This document shows, in pieces, positions 8,202-19,044 of a stretch of DNA of 64,000 bases (the first letter of the stretch is position 1; the number at the start of each line of letters is the position of its first letter). Below the pieces are notes generated by a model, which saw nothing but the letters and a program-made list of their open reading frames with translations, was not told the origin of the DNA and ran no database searches. The stretch is from positions 1 to 64,000 of the forward strand of contig JANQHX010000013.1 of the NCBI GenBank assembly GCA_028282465.1. Direction: 5' to 3'. This DNA comes from Gynuella sp. (GTDB taxonomy: Bacteria; Pseudomonadota; Gammaproteobacteria; Pseudomonadales; Natronospirillaceae). A program made the position numbers and the translations under genes.

Positions 8202-8480
8202 TTAACGCCCTTGTATTTCTGTCATTGCTTCAGCCATTTTTTCTGGCGGAATACCAGTTAACGAGCCCAATGGGTTTAGAGGCTCGTTGGCGGCGTCCAA
8301 AATAGCTTCTTCAATAGGACAGATGCTCGCACATTGCGCGTCAGCAAACTCACCCTCACACTCAGTACACTTTTTGGGGTTGATCATAAAGTGCGGGCTA
8401 GCTTGATAAATTGCATCGTTAGGACAAACATCTACACAAGCCCAACAATTTACGCAGGATTCAACAATGGAAAGTGACAT
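8202..8480 (-). CDS. fdxN: FdxN-type ferredoxin, 2[4Fe-4S]
   Basis: A 92-residue ferredoxin with two cluster motifs: C9-x2-C12-x2-C15-x3-C19-P, and C38-x2-C41-x8-C50-x3-C54-P. The long spacing in the second motif is typical of nif-linked ferredoxins next to nifB. In Azotobacter, FdxN supports NifB-co synthesis, so it probably supplies electrons or clusters to the NifB radical-SAM reaction. It has a good ribosome site (AGGAG) and follows nifB by 17 bases. Confidence 0.9.
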   Translation of the reverse strand: MSLSIVESCVNCWACVDVCPNDAIYQASPHFMINPKKCTECEGEFADAQCASICPIEEAILDAANEPLNPLGSLTGIPPEKMAEAMTEIQGR

Positions 8481-8497
8481 GAGTATTCTCCTGTAAA

Positions 8498-9997
8498 TTA
8501 AGCAGTTGCTTGTGAGGCTTCGGTTTCTTGAACTAACGCGGTTCCGGCTTCAATCATTTCTTGATAAACCGCCTGAATCGCTTCTTCAATTTCTTCCATG
8601 GCATGCTCGCCATTAGGTTGAATACCAGCTTCTTCTAATTGCTCCCATGGCTCAAAACCAATCTTGGAACACAGAACCACTTCGCAACCTTCTAGTGCTC
8701 GAATACTTCCAGATAGCGCACTTTCTTTTTCACCACAGGTATCGTTACCAATGCAGTATTGATCAACTTTTCTGTGTGAAATAAAACGAATACCTGAACT
8801 GGATGCTTCGTAAACTAAAAACTCTGTAGCATGACCAAAGTGTTGGTTAATCATTCCTTGACCACTGGTGGCTACCGCCATTAGAACTGGTCTGGTTGCC
8901 ACTTCTGGCTGACTAACAGTCACGCCAGCTAAGCGAGCTTTTTTAGCTTTTTTCTCAGCCAGTTCCTGCTCAATACCTTCGTGTACAACAGCACGCATCT
9001 TCATAGCTTTGTCGTAGTCGATGTCCATTTCTTCAATCTTATCCAGGGTGAATTCTTCACCTCTGTCTTCACCTAATAAGCCCACGGCATCTGCTCGACA
9101 CTGACGGCAGTGACGCATCATGTTCATATCACCAGCGCACTCATCCTGAAGATCTTGTAGTTCTTCAGCGGAAGGCCCACGTTGCCCCATTACGCCATAA
9201 AAAGTGCCGTGCTCTTCTTCTGAAATCAGTGGCATCACATTGTGTAAGAATGCGCCCTTTTGTTTGACCACTTTACTGACTTCTTTTAAGTGCTGGTCAT
9301 TAACACCGGGAATCATCACAGAGTTGACCTTAACGAGAATGCCTTTTGCTACCAGCATCTCCAATCCTTTCTGTTGTTGTTCAATCAGAATCTTCGCACC
9401 TTTCTTCCCTCTGATTCGGCGATTATTCCAAAATACCCAAGGGTAGATTTTGGCACCGATTTCAGGGTCCAAAGTATTGATGGTTATGGTCACGTGGTCG
9501 ATGTTGTGCTTTGAAAGTTCTTCTACACAATCTGGCAAAGACAAACCATTGGTGGAAACACAAAGTTTAATATCTGGTGCTTCTGCACTCAGCCTTCTAA
9601 AGGTTTCAAATGTTCTTTCTGGATTTGCTAATGGGTCGCCAGGGCCAGCAATTCCTAATACAGTCATCTGGGGAATATTGGCGGCAACTGCTTTGGTTTT
9701 CATAACAGCCTGATCTGGCGTTAGTAATTCAGACACCACACCAGGACGAGATTCGTTTGCACAATCGTATTTACGATTACAATAGTGACACTGGATATTA
9801 CATGCAGGCGCTACAGCGACATGCATACGGGCGAAGTAGTGATGGGCGTCTTCAGAGTAACAAGGATGGTTATGCACCTTGTCTTGAATATCCTGTGGCA
9901 AATGAGATAACTGGTCATCAGTACCGCCACAGCCACTTGATGAACAGCCGCTTTCGGCTTTCGGAATTTCTGCATCGTTGATTACATTAAGATCCAT
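8498..9997 (-). CDS. nifB: NifB, radical SAM FeMo-cofactor synthase
   Basis: A 499-residue protein with a radical-SAM domain. The SAM cluster motif C66-x3-C70-x2-C73 is followed by [11 protein letters not shown] and a C-x2-C pair (H-C-R-Q-C-R) that serves the substrate clusters. From about residue 385 there is a NifX/NafY-like cofactor-binding domain ([20 protein letters not shown]). NifB fuses two [4Fe-4S] clusters with a SAM-derived carbide to make NifB-co, the precursor of FeMo-co. It is the first gene of an eight-gene operon. The start has a strong GAGGAGAG site. Upstream are a sigma-54 promoter and a NifA site. Confidence 0.97.
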   Translation of the reverse strand: MDLNVINDAEIPKAESGCSSSGCGGTDDQLSHLPQDIQDKVHNHPCYSEDAHHYFARMHVAVAPACNIQCHYCNRKYDCANESRPGVVSELLTPDQAVMKTKAVAANIPQMTVLGIAGPGDPLANPERTFETFRRLSAEAPDIKLCVSTNGLSLPDCVEELSKHNIDHVTITINTLDPEIGAKIYPWVFWNNRRIRGKKGAKILIEQQQKGLEMLVAKGILVKVNSVMIPGVNDQHLKEVSKVVKQKGAFLHNVMPLISEEEHGTFYGVMGQRGPSAEELQDLQDECAGDMNMMRHCRQCRADAVGLLGEDRGEEFTLDKIEEMDIDYDKAMKMRAVVHEGIEQELAEKKAKKARLAGVTVSQPEVATRPVLMAVATSGQGMINQHFGHATEFLVYEASSSGIRFISHRKVDQYCIGNDTCGEKESALSGSIRALEGCEVVLCSKIGFEPWEQLEEAGIQPNGEHAMEEIEEAIQAVYQEMIEAGTALVQETEASQATA

Positions 9998-10144
9998 AAG
10001 ATCTCTCCTCTTGAGGGTCTGTAATTATTAGTTCAATCACCAAAACATCTGTGGTCTTGGAATCTGTTTTCAGAAATTTAAAAGTTCGATTGATATTTCT
10101 AATCCGAAAGCGACCAATACGAATTTTTAACTCAATAGACTATT

Positions 10145-10161
10145 AGCAAACCATATGCCCT
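10145..10161 (-). promoter_or_regulatory. Sigma-54 promoter of the nifB operon
   Basis: On the minus strand the sequence GGGCATATGGTTTGC has the invariant GG and GC of sigma-54 promoters with exactly ten bases between (GG at 10159-10158, GC at 10147-10146). The -12 half is the consensus TTGC. The predicted transcript starts near 10134 with a leader of about 137 bases. A NifA site lies about 115 bases upstream of that start. The 341-bp gap 9998-10338 holds this promoter, the NifA site and the nifA terminator. Confidence 0.8.
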
Positions 10162-10241
10162 AACCTATAAACCTATAACCTATTGTTTTTTATGGATTTT
10201 TTATAGCGACTGCTAAAAAATGAAAGAAAGCAACAGAACTT

Positions 10242-10257
10242 TGTTTAAAAGGCGACA
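10242..10257. promoter_or_regulatory. NifA upstream activator sequence for nifB
   Basis: A perfect TGT-N10-ACA, the consensus NifA binding site, is centred about 115 bp upstream of the predicted nifB transcription start. That is the usual distance for NifA acting by DNA looping. It is the only perfect match I found in the gap. Confidence 0.75.
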
Positions 10258-10269
10258 ATGAAATTGTCA

Positions 10270-10316
10270 TAAAAAAAGCCGAATCTTTGTGGATGTAGCA
10301 TCCTAGGATTCGGCTT
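10270..10316 (-). terminator. Rho-independent terminator of nifLA
   Basis: A 10-bp perfect stem (AAGCCGAATC at 10276-10285 with GATTCGGCTT at 10307-10316) is followed on the minus strand by a run of seven T's. The 21-base loop contains a second small hairpin (GGATG-TAG-CATCC, 10291-10303). It begins about 22 bases after the nifA stop and separates nifLA transcription from the nifB promoter. Confidence 0.85.
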
Positions 10317-10338
10317 AAATGATGATTTGGAATGGAAA

Positions 10339-11934
10339 CTAGATTTTGCGCATATGAATATTGAGCGTTTGGATTCGATAAGCGATTTGTCTAGGTGTCA
10401 TACCTAGTAATCTAGCCGCTCTGGCCTGAACCCAACCGGCTTGCTCTAAGGCCGCAATTACCCGCTCACGCTCATCCATTTCATCGCTATTGATATCCAC
10501 TTCCGGTGCTTTATATCGAGCAGCAGGTTTGGGCAAGCTCTGGGTCGCCATACCACTTAAAGAAATAACATCTAGGTCAATAGTCCCGTCTTCTGACATG
10601 ACAGAAGCGCGCTCTAAACAATTTTCGAGTTCACGCACGTTTCCAGGCCAATCATGATTAACCAAGGCTCTTACAGCACTGTCTGTAATTCTTAATTCAC
10701 GTTTTTGATCTTGCGAAATTTTACCAATTAGGAAACTAGACAACTCTGGAATATCGGCAACCCGCTCCCTCAGCGGAGGCAGCATAATTGGCATAACATT
10801 GAGTCTGTAAAACAGGTCTTCACGGAACTTACCTTGATCAACCTCGTCTTCAAGATTTCGGTTGGTTGCTGCCACTATTCTTACATCAACATTAATGGTC
10901 TGATTTCCACCAATTCTTTCAAGCTCACCTTCTTGCAGTACCCGAAGTAATTTAGCCTGAAACATGGGAGATATCTCACCAATCTCATCCAAAAACAGAG
11001 TGCCTCCGTGGGCTTGTTCGAAACGACCTTTTCGTTGTTTGATTGCGCCAGTAAACGCCCCTTTCTCATGGCCAAACAACTCAGATTCAAGTAGGTTTTC
11101 TGGAAGTGCGGCACAATTAAGTTTTACAAATGGGTTTTTACTGCGTGAAGAATTATAGTGGATGGCACTTGCTATTAATTCTTTACCTGTACCAGACTCG
11201 CCCCGAATTAAGACTGTGGTATTCCACTTACCAACACGACGCACCTGATCAAACACACGTCTCATGGAATCGGTTCGGCCTACAACCATGTTGTCGAAGC
11301 CATATTTATTTCTAACTTCTCTTCGAAGCTCATCCCGCTCTTCTGCTAGATCTTTTTGGCGTTTGTTCACCTTGCCAATAAATTTAACTTTATCGACAAT
11401 TAAATTCGACACCATCTGCATAAACCGTGTGAGTTCAGCTAAATTCTCGTCAGCAGGTCTGTCTGGTTGTGCAGCTAAAACGCCTTTAATTCCACCTTCA
11501 CCATCAGAGATGGCAACACCAATAAAAGGCAGTTCATAATCATAAATATCAAGCTTGTGTTGAAAACTGGGCTCGCTGGAAACGCGCCCTAACACTATGG
11601 ATTCACCACTGGCAAACACTTTACCAATAATGCCTTCGCCACTTTGATAGTGAATGCCTTTGAACATTGAAATCAGTTCATCAGGATCTGCTAAATCTGT
11701 ATAAATTGAATTCACCGAAAGCTTGCTCTGATTTTCATCAGATATCGTAATTATTCCATGTAACAAGCCCATTTCTTCATGAAGAATTTTTAAAACCTGC
11801 TGCAGCGTTTGCTCTAGTTGCAGTGAGTTTCCTAGCTCCCTGGAAACCATGTAAATGGCTTTTAACTCTTTATCTACCAGCCTTTCTGCGCTGGATTTTG
11901 AACTGGTAACAGGACTAGATGGAGAGTTCATCAT
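10339..11934 (-). CDS. nifA: NifA, sigma-54-dependent activator of nif genes
   Basis: A 531-residue activator. It has a GAF domain (about residues 25-185), an AAA+ domain with Walker A G-E-S-G-T-G-K-E (about 245-252), the sigma-54 contact loop G-A-F-T-G-A (about 292-297) and Walker B L-F-L-D-E, and a Fis-type helix-turn-helix at the C-terminus. The linker between AAA+ and DNA-binding domain lacks the cysteine motif of oxygen-sensitive NifA proteins, so control should come from NifL, encoded upstream. Start choice is uncertain: consecutive ATGs at 11934 and 11931 (and a TTG at 11937) have only weak ribosome sites. Matching NifA sites are seen upstream of nifB and rnfA. Confidence 0.96.
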   Translation of the reverse strand: MMNSPSSPVTSSKSSAERLVDKELKAIYMVSRELGNSLQLEQTLQQVLKILHEEMGLLHGIITISDENQSKLSVNSIYTDLADPDELISMFKGIHYQSGEGIIGKVFASGESIVLGRVSSEPSFQHKLDIYDYELPFIGVAISDGEGGIKGVLAAQPDRPADENLAELTRFMQMVSNLIVDKVKFIGKVNKRQKDLAEERDELRREVRNKYGFDNMVVGRTDSMRRVFDQVRRVGKWNTTVLIRGESGTGKELIASAIHYNSSRSKNPFVKLNCAALPENLLESELFGHEKGAFTGAIKQRKGRFEQAHGGTLFLDEIGEISPMFQAKLLRVLQEGELERIGGNQTINVDVRIVAATNRNLEDEVDQGKFREDLFYRLNVMPIMLPPLRERVADIPELSSFLIGKISQDQKRELRITDSAVRALVNHDWPGNVRELENCLERASVMSEDGTIDLDVISLSGMATQSLPKPAARYKAPEVDINSDEMDERERVIAALEQAGWVQARAARLLGMTPRQIAYRIQTLNIHMRKI

Positions 11935-11982
11935 CAAATACGGTCCACATTTTTGTTATGAGAGAGAGTACTACCGCAGTCT

Positions 11983-13578
<1,596 letters not shown>

Positions 13579-13686
13579 TCACCTTCTGCTGTTCTCATAT
13601 TTTAATTTCATTTATTTCTATTAAATTTAGAAATCTAATCTGTCATTTATAAGGGTTATTAGGCCGAGTTTTTAAATTTCATTTTT

Positions 13687-13702
13687 GCAATAAGCATACC
13701 CC
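13687..13702 (-). promoter_or_regulatory. Candidate sigma-54 promoter of nifLA
   Basis: The minus strand reads GGGGTATGCTTATTGC, with GG and GC ten bases apart and a consensus TTGC at -12, but the -24 half is only GG-plus. The predicted start would be about 100 bases upstream of nifL. In Azotobacter nifLA is not sigma-54 dependent, whereas in Klebsiella it is, so this site is a suggestion. The NifA site at 13765 lies about 65 bp upstream of it. Confidence 0.35.
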
Positions 13703-13764
13703 AAAAATATTGGTATTGAATTGCTTGACATAAATCAAATTAATCAATCGAATCCATATATTCC

Positions 13765-13780
13765 TGTCACATTCCCTACA
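13765..13780. promoter_or_regulatory. NifA upstream activator sequence, distal copy
   Basis: A perfect TGT-N10-ACA match lies in the nifL-rnfA intergenic region, centred about 140 bp upstream of the predicted rnf transcription start. It is the first of two tandem sites whose centres are 35 bp apart. Confidence 0.7.
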
Positions 13781-13799
13781 ACAGGCGACTTTCTCAGCT

Positions 13800-13815
13800 T
13801 GTTTTAAACACTACA
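13800..13815. promoter_or_regulatory. NifA upstream activator sequence, proximal copy
   Basis: A second perfect TGT-N10-ACA is centred about 105 bp upstream of the predicted rnf start. Two NifA sites next to a near-consensus sigma-54 promoter predict strong, tightly nitrogen-controlled rnf expression. Confidence 0.7.
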
Positions 13816-13886
13816 CAAACGCACCGATTTCGTGTGCAAACTAAGCAAATGGTACAAATTAAGGCGAAATTTTGGGTAGAAACGAA

Positions 13887-13902
13887 TGGCACGGTAAGTG
13901 CA
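13887..13902 (+). promoter_or_regulatory. Sigma-54 promoter of the rnf operon
   Basis: TGGCACGGTAAGTGCA has a perfect -24 half (TGGCACG) and GG-N10-GC spacing (GG 13888-13889, GC 13900-13901). The predicted start is near 13913, giving a 28-base leader to the GTG of rnfA at 13941. The 365-bp gap 13576-13940 also holds two NifA sites and a possible nifL promoter; I see no gene in it. Confidence 0.88.
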
Positions 13903-13940
13903 ATTTTGCTCTGCAATAATTGCTTTGTTTGGTGGTTGCC

Positions 13941-14513
13941 GTGGATCTGATTTTAATTGTAATTGGAACTGTATTAGTAAATAACGTGGTACTGGTTCAG
14001 TTTCTCGGCTTATGTCCTTTGATGGGTGTGTCTAACAATATAGGCACAGCCACCGGAATGGGACTCGCAACTACTTTCGTTTTAACACTGGCTGCTCTGT
14101 GTGGCTGGTTGATTGAAAATCTTATATTAGTTCCGCTTGATTTAGAGTTTCTAAGAATTCTTACGTTCATTTTAATTGTGGCTGCCATTGTTCAGTTCAC
14201 TGAAGTGTTCATCAAAAAGAAAAGCCAAGCATTATTTCAAAGCCTTGGAATTTACTTACCCCTTATTACCACTAACTGTGCGGTTTTAGGTGTATCACTG
14301 TTAACCGTAAGACAGGGGTTAACCTTATTACAGAGCGTTGTATACGGATTTGGTTCTGCAATTGGTTTTTCTTTAGTCATGATTATTTTTGCTGGTTTAA
14401 GACAATCATTGGTTTTTGCTGACGTACCTAAAGTTTTTCAGGGCACACCAATAGGACTTATTACTGCTGGTCTGCTTTCGATGATCTTTATGGGTTTCAC
14501 TGGATTGGTTTAA
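13941..14513 (+). CDS. rnfA: RnfA, membrane subunit of the Rnf complex
   Basis: A 190-residue, six-helix membrane protein. It carries the RnfA signature G-T-V-L-V-N-N near the N-terminus, [10 protein letters not shown], and T-T-N-C-A-V-L-G in mid-sequence. RnfA and RnfE form the membrane core that holds an intramembrane [2Fe-2S] cluster. I set the start at the GTG at 13941, which has a GGTGG site 5 bases upstream and gives the normal family N-terminus. An in-frame TTG at 13920 would leave almost no leader. It is the first gene of the rnf operon, which uses the ion gradient to make low-potential ferredoxin or flavodoxin for nitrogenase. Confidence 0.93.
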   Translation: MDLILIVIGTVLVNNVVLVQFLGLCPLMGVSNNIGTATGMGLATTFVLTLAALCGWLIENLILVPLDLEFLRILTFILIVAAIVQFTEVFIKKKSQALFQSLGIYLPLITTNCAVLGVSLLTVRQGLTLLQSVVYGFGSAIGFSLVMIIFAGLRQSLVFADVPKVFQGTPIGLITAGLLSMIFMGFTGLV

Positions 14514-14526
14514 AGGAGAATTAAAG

Positions 14527-15054
14527 ATGGTTGCACCTATTGTCGTTCTTTATTTAATGGGATTAATCCTTGGCTTTCTTTTAGCGTATGCAGCTAAGGT
14601 TTTTAAAGTTGAATCAAACCCAATTGTAAAAGAAGTAGAGGAAATGCTTCCTAATACCCATTGCGGTCAGTGTGGTTTTGCCGGTTGCGGTGCAGCCGCG
14701 GAAGCAATCGTTGACGGCAAAGCAGATCCAACCTGTTGCCCGCCGGGTGGTAATGGCTTGGCCGTTAAGCTTGCAGAAAAATTAGGCATTTCACTACAGC
14801 TTGGTGATGACGCCGAAAACATTCCAGCATTTGCCATTATAAATTCCGACCTTTGTACAGGTTGTACAAGATGCTCAAAGGTTTGCCCGACCGATGCCAT
14901 TGTGGGAGCAAACAAACAAATTCATGGGGTTATTCGAAAAGCTTGTACAGGTTGCACAGCCTGCGAAACCGCTTGCCCCGAAGACTGTATTACCATGCAG
15001 CCCGACCCAACAACGGTGGCTACTTGGACTTGGCCTCAGCCTTCTGCTGCTTAA
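14527..15054 (+). CDS. rnfB: RnfB, Fe-S subunit of the Rnf complex
   Basis: A 175-residue protein with an N-terminal membrane anchor (about residues 4-24). The RnfB-type cluster domain C-G-Q-C-G-F-A-G-C is followed by a C-C-P-P-G-G cysteine pair. Two ferredoxin motifs follow: C-T-G-C-T-R-C-S-K-V-C-P and C-T-G-C-T-A-C-E-T-A-C-P. It passes electrons between soluble ferredoxin and the membrane complex. The start has an AAAGGAG site, and the gene follows rnfA by 13 bases. Confidence 0.95.
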   Translation: MVAPIVVLYLMGLILGFLLAYAAKVFKVESNPIVKEVEEMLPNTHCGQCGFAGCGAAAEAIVDGKADPTCCPPGGNGLAVKLAEKLGISLQLGDDAENIPAFAIINSDLCTGCTRCSKVCPTDAIVGANKQIHGVIRKACTGCTACETACPEDCITMQPDPTTVATWTWPQPSAA

Positions 15055-15090
15055 TTTAAATTTATAGAAAGACTGTTGATTGGAGGGTGT

Positions 15091-16599
15091 ATGTTTAGTT
15101 TTGCCAAGATAAAAGGTGGTATTCATCCAGATGAAAATAAACATCTGTCGAATCACAAACCAATCGCCAAAGCACTATTACCTGATCATGTGATCATTCC
15201 ACTAAGCCAACACCTTGGAGCGCCCGCTAATCCGATCGTGAAGGTCGGAGATTCAGTGAAAACTGGGCAAGTCATTGCGGAAGCTGGTGGCTTTGTTTCA
15301 GCATACATTCATTCTTCTGTATCCGGTGAAGTAAAAGACATAGGTGAATATCCAGTTCCCCATGCGTCTGGCTTAAAAAATCTTTGTATCAAAATAAAAC
15401 GTCACGGCGATGAGTGGCATTATCTTCCCAGACTTTCGCTAGAATCATCTGCAGACATTTTAATCGAAAGGCTAAGAGAAGCAGGCTTAACTGGAATGGG
15501 CGGAGCCAGTTTCCCATCCAACATTAAGTATTTAGCTAAAGATAAAATTCACACCTTGATTGTCAACGCAGCAGAGTGCGAGCCTTATATCACGGCGGAC
15601 GATATGCTCATGCGCGAACGTGCAGAGCAGATTATTAGTGGAATCAAAATAGCTCAAAAAATATTGAAACCTAAATCCGTCATTATTGGTGTTGAAGACA
15701 ATAAGACCGAAGCCATTAAAATTCTTAAGAAAGCGCTCGCAAAAGAAAACGGAGATAAGTCTTCGGGCATTAGAAGAGTATGGCCTTTGGCAAACTCGAC
15801 AACCTTCTATGAAAATCTACAAATTAGCCTTGCGGTTGTTCCTACTAAATACCCTACTGGTGGCGAAAAGCAGCTGATACAAGTATTAACTGGGGTTGAG
15901 GTGCCATCTGGTGAGTTACCTTCCTCAGTAGGGTTTCTTTGTCAAAACATTGCTACGGTTGCAGCAATTTCCGATGCAGTTTTAGAAGGCATGCCTTTGG
16001 TAAAACGTATCGTTACAGTAACCGGTCGAGCAGTCAATTCCCCTGGCAACTTTGAAGCAAGACTCGGCACACCTCTATCGGAATTATTAGACCAAGCGGG
16101 TGCTGATCAAGATAAGGTTTCACGCCTCATAGCAGGTGGCCCAATGATGGGCCAAGTAATGAAAACCACCGACGTACCCTTGGTAAAAGGTTGTGGTGGC
16201 ATTCTCGCGCTTAATGAACAAGAAATACCTCAAGCTGAAAGCTCACCCTGCGTTAAGTGCGGCAAGTGTGTCAACGCCTGCCCTATGGGTTTAGTACCTC
16301 TGGAAATGGCTCGACATACTAAATACAAAGACTATGACGGCGCTGTGGACTTTGGCCTCACCGACTGCATTTTATGTGGCTCTTGTGCCTATGTTTGTCC
16401 CTCCCATTTGCCACTGGTTCAATATTTTCAATTCGCCAAAGGCGAGCTAAAAAAGCAGTCTGATCAAGACCGACGACTCGACTACACCAGACAACTTTCT
16501 GAAGTAAAAAGGGCTCGGCTCAAAAAAGAAGCCGATGCTAAGGCAGCTGCCAAAGCAGCTAAAGCCAAGAAAAGAAAGAGAACAACTAACCCTGCGTAA
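15091..16599 (+). CDS. rnfC: RnfC, NADH-binding subunit of the Rnf complex
   Basis: A 502-residue peripheral subunit. The NADH/FMN-binding part has G-L-T-G-M-G-G-A-S-F-P near residue 145 and V-N-A-A-E-C-E-P-Y-I. Two C-terminal [4Fe-4S] motifs follow (C-V-K-C-G-K-C-V-N-A-C-P and C-I-L-C-G-S-C-A-Y-V-C-P). The last 35 residues are a short Lys/Ala-rich tail, common in RnfC. I chose the ATG at 15091, with a GGAGGG site, over an upstream TTG at 15076. RnfC oxidises or reduces NAD(H) at the cytoplasmic face. Confidence 0.95.
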   Translation: MFSFAKIKGGIHPDENKHLSNHKPIAKALLPDHVIIPLSQHLGAPANPIVKVGDSVKTGQVIAEAGGFVSAYIHSSVSGEVKDIGEYPVPHASGLKNLCIKIKRHGDEWHYLPRLSLESSADILIERLREAGLTGMGGASFPSNIKYLAKDKIHTLIVNAAECEPYITADDMLMRERAEQIISGIKIAQKILKPKSVIIGVEDNKTEAIKILKKALAKENGDKSSGIRRVWPLANSTTFYENLQISLAVVPTKYPTGGEKQLIQVLTGVEVPSGELPSSVGFLCQNIATVAAISDAVLEGMPLVKRIVTVTGRAVNSPGNFEARLGTPLSELLDQAGADQDKVSRLIAGGPMMGQVMKTTDVPLVKGCGGILALNEQEIPQAESSPCVKCGKCVNACPMGLVPLEMARHTKYKDYDGAVDFGLTDCILCGSCAYVCPSHLPLVQYFQFAKGELKKQSDQDRRLDYTRQLSEVKRARLKKEADAKAAAKAAKAKKRKRTTNPA

Positions 16600-16612
16600 C
16601 AGGAGATAAATT

Positions 16613-17677
16613 ATGCAAGAAACTTTGGCCTGTTCGCCTCACGCCCATAATTCCATGACGGTCAGACGCATTATGTTAAATGTGTGTTTGGCCTTACTTC
16701 CCTGCACTGCTTGGGGAATCTACAGCTATGGTCTCCCCGCGTTATTAATGCTATTGACTACTGTGTTTGCTGCGGTGGCTACAGAAGCGTTTTGCTTAAA
16801 ATTACTCAAGCAACCCTTAACTCGATTACAAGACAGCTCCGCAGTATTGACCGGCTGGTTATTAGCGCTTTCGCTTCCACCCTGGGCACCTTGGTGGATC
16901 GCAGTGGTGGGTGGTTTTTTTGCCATTGCCATTGGCAAACAGATTTACGGAGGTATTGGTCAAAATCTATTTAATCCCGCGATGTTAGCTCGTGTTGCTT
17001 TGTTAATTTCATTTCCATTGCAAATGACCACTTGGCCTCTACCGACTTTTGTCAGCGGTTATAGTCCTGGAATCTTTGAGAGCTTCGGTATCATTTTCGG
17101 AAATACGGCTTTGCCAGATGGTGTTACAGGCCCCACGATTCTCGGAAATTTTAATACGGAGGCTAGTCTCGGAACATCCGCTACGGATTTCTTCGCGTCA
17201 AGCTTTTCACTCAAGGATAGTTTTTTCGGAACGACTCCAGGAAGTTTGGGTGAGACATCAGCACTACTGGTTCTACTCGGAGGTATCTGGTTGATTGTAT
17301 CCAGAGTCATTACCTGGCACATTCCTGTGATTATGACTTTATCTGCGGGAGTTCCAGCATTGTTACTAAGCCTATTCTTGCCGGAAAAATTCTTAGGTTT
17401 TAATTTCCATGTGTTTTCTGGAGGCCTTTTATTTGGCGCTTTCTTTATTGCTACAGATTTGGTGACTTCACCTGCCAGTAAAGTTGGCCAAATCATTTAT
17501 GCGTTCGGATGCGGTTTCATAGATTTCATTATTCGTGTCTGGGCAGGATTTCCCGAAGGAATCGGTTTCTCTGTTCTATTTATGAATGCGCTGACTCCGC
17601 TTATTGACCTTTATTGCAGACCTAAAATCTACGGAAGAAATCTTAACCGTCAACCCATGAAAAAGAATCTAGTTTAA
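16613..17677 (+). CDS. rnfD: RnfD, flavin-carrying membrane subunit
   Basis: A 354-residue polytopic membrane protein of the RnfD/NqrB family. Typical segments include R-L-Q-D-S-S-A-V-L-T-G-W-L-L-A-L-S-L-P and Q-N-L-F-N-P-A-M. A G-V-T-G-P-T-I-L segment near residue 170 contains the threonine expected to carry covalent FMN. An A-T-D-L-V-T-S-P motif lies in the C-terminal half. It forms part of the ion-translocating route. It has a strong ribosome site (AGGAG) and lies 13 bases after rnfC. Confidence 0.94.
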   Translation: MQETLACSPHAHNSMTVRRIMLNVCLALLPCTAWGIYSYGLPALLMLLTTVFAAVATEAFCLKLLKQPLTRLQDSSAVLTGWLLALSLPPWAPWWIAVVGGFFAIAIGKQIYGGIGQNLFNPAMLARVALLISFPLQMTTWPLPTFVSGYSPGIFESFGIIFGNTALPDGVTGPTILGNFNTEASLGTSATDFFASSFSLKDSFFGTTPGSLGETSALLVLLGGIWLIVSRVITWHIPVIMTLSAGVPALLLSLFLPEKFLGFNFHVFSGGLLFGAFFIATDLVTSPASKVGQIIYAFGCGFIDFIIRVWAGFPEGIGFSVLFMNALTPLIDLYCRPKIYGRNLNRQPMKKNLV

Positions 17678-17690
17678 AGGGGCAATATCA

Positions 17691-18353
17691 ATGGCCTTAT
17701 TTACAAAAACTCCTGTCCGTCCAAGTTACTTAGATGGTTTAGGTTATCACGCAGCATTGCTTGCGGGTGTTTGTGGGATATGTGGCATGCTTATTCTGAT
17801 GTCGCTGACCGCTACTAAAGATCGCATAGAGCAGGAACTGATAAATGACAAAAGAAAAATGCTTGAGCAAATCATACCCTCCAGTGTTTTTGATAATCAG
17901 ATAACTCAAGATGTATTAATAATTGAGTCAGAATTATCTGACTCACTTGAAGTGAATATTGGTTTAAAAAATGGAAGCGTCTCGGCAGTGGCTTTTCAAT
18001 CTCAAGCAGATGGATACGGTGGCGCCATCAAAGTGATTTTGGGTATCAACCCAAAGGGTGAATTACTGGGAGTCAGAGTCATTTCTCATGCCGAAACACC
18101 AGGCTTAGGCGACAAAATAGAAATAAATAAAGACGATTGGATTACCAGTTTTGATGGTAAGTCTCTAGAAAATCTCACGCTTGAACAATGGGCCGTCAAA
18201 AAAGATGGCGGTGAGTTTGATCAATTTACTGGCGCAACTATTACACCTCGCGCCGTGGTTCAAGCTGTCTATTTAGGTCTACAGCAATTCAAACTGCATA
18301 AGCAAACGATTTTATCCTATGAACCTGCAAATGAGGTTTCTAACAATGAGTGA
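17691..18353 (+). CDS. rnfG: RnfG, periplasmic flavoprotein subunit
   Basis: A 220-residue protein with one N-terminal membrane anchor (about residues 22-44) and an FMN-binding domain. The covalent FMN motif T-G-A-T-I-T-P is near residue 182, and the conserved H-A-E-T-P-G-L-G-D-K-I segment lies upstream. It carries electrons on the periplasmic side between RnfD and the RnfA/E core. Its end overlaps the start of rnfE by 8 bases. Confidence 0.94.
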   Translation: MALFTKTPVRPSYLDGLGYHAALLAGVCGICGMLILMSLTATKDRIEQELINDKRKMLEQIIPSSVFDNQITQDVLIIESELSDSLEVNIGLKNGSVSAVAFQSQADGYGGAIKVILGINPKGELLGVRVISHAETPGLGDKIEINKDDWITSFDGKSLENLTLEQWAVKKDGGEFDQFTGATITPRAVVQAVYLGLQQFKLHKQTILSYEPANEVSNNE

Positions 18354-19044
18354 AACTAACTACAAGTCACTGTTTACCAATGGTCTATGGTCTAATAATG
18401 TAGCCATGTGCCAAATGCTTGCTCTGTGCCCACTGTTAGCTGTAACTTCAACAGCAACTAATGGATTAGGAATGGGCTTGGCAACCATGTTTGTAATGGT
18501 TAGCTCTAACCTCATTACATCAGTGCTCAGAATGATTATTACCCCTCAGGTTCGCATTCCCGTATTTATCGTTTTGATCGCCAGTATGGTGACCATGGTA
18601 GACCTGTTTCTTAACGCCTTCATGCATGAACTCTATAAAGTATTGGGTTTATTTATTCCGTTAATCGTAACCAACTGTGCCATCTTAGGCCGTGTGGAAG
18701 CCTTCGCTTCTAAAGAGCCCGTGTTGCCCGCTATTGTCGATGGCATTGCAATGGGTTTAGGCTTCTTACTTGTGTTGGTTATTGTAGGAGCCTTTAGAGA
18801 AGTTATAGGAAGCGGAACTCTATTTGCTCATGCGTCTCTCTTGTTGGGCCCAAGCTTTGGTTGGATGGAAATTACCGTGATACCTAATTACAGCGGTGTT
18901 TTATTATTGATTCTACCTCCTGGAGGATTCATGGCCCTTGGATTTGTATTAACTCTTAAACGGTTGATTGATAGATGGGCTGAAAATCGCCCAACAAAAG
19001 AAACTCCTGTTGAAGATCAAAAACTTTCTGAAGGTGCAGCATGA
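18346..19044 (+). CDS. rnfE: RnfE, membrane subunit of the Rnf complex
   Basis: A 232-residue membrane protein paralogous to RnfA: L-C-P-L-L-A-V-T-S-T-A-T-N-G-L-G-M-G and V-T-N-C-A-I-L-G-R are family signatures. I set the start at ATG 18346 (N-terminus M-S-E-T-N-Y), which fits the family and has a GAGG site. An in-frame ATG at 18319 lies further inside rnfG. The product pairs with RnfA around the intramembrane cluster. Confidence 0.94.
   Translation: MSETNYKSLFTNGLWSNNVAMCQMLALCPLLAVTSTATNGLGMGLATMFVMVSSNLITSVLRMIITPQVRIPVFIVLIASMVTMVDLFLNAFMHELYKVLGLFIPLIVTNCAILGRVEAFASKEPVLPAIVDGIAMGLGFLLVLVIVGAFREVIGSGTLFAHASLLLGPSFGWMEITVIPNYSGVLLLILPPGGFMALGFVLTLKRLIDRWAENRPTKETPVEDQKLSEGAA

Noticed and set aside
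13725..13760. Sigma-70 promoter starting with TTGACA at 13725
   Set aside because: No acceptable -10 hexamer lies 16-18 bases downstream, and the sigma-54 element at 13887 explains rnf expression better.
13920..13940. rnfA start at TTG 13920
   Set aside because: It would leave only about 7 bases of leader after the predicted sigma-54 start and adds residues not seen in RnfA; GTG 13941 has a ribosome site.
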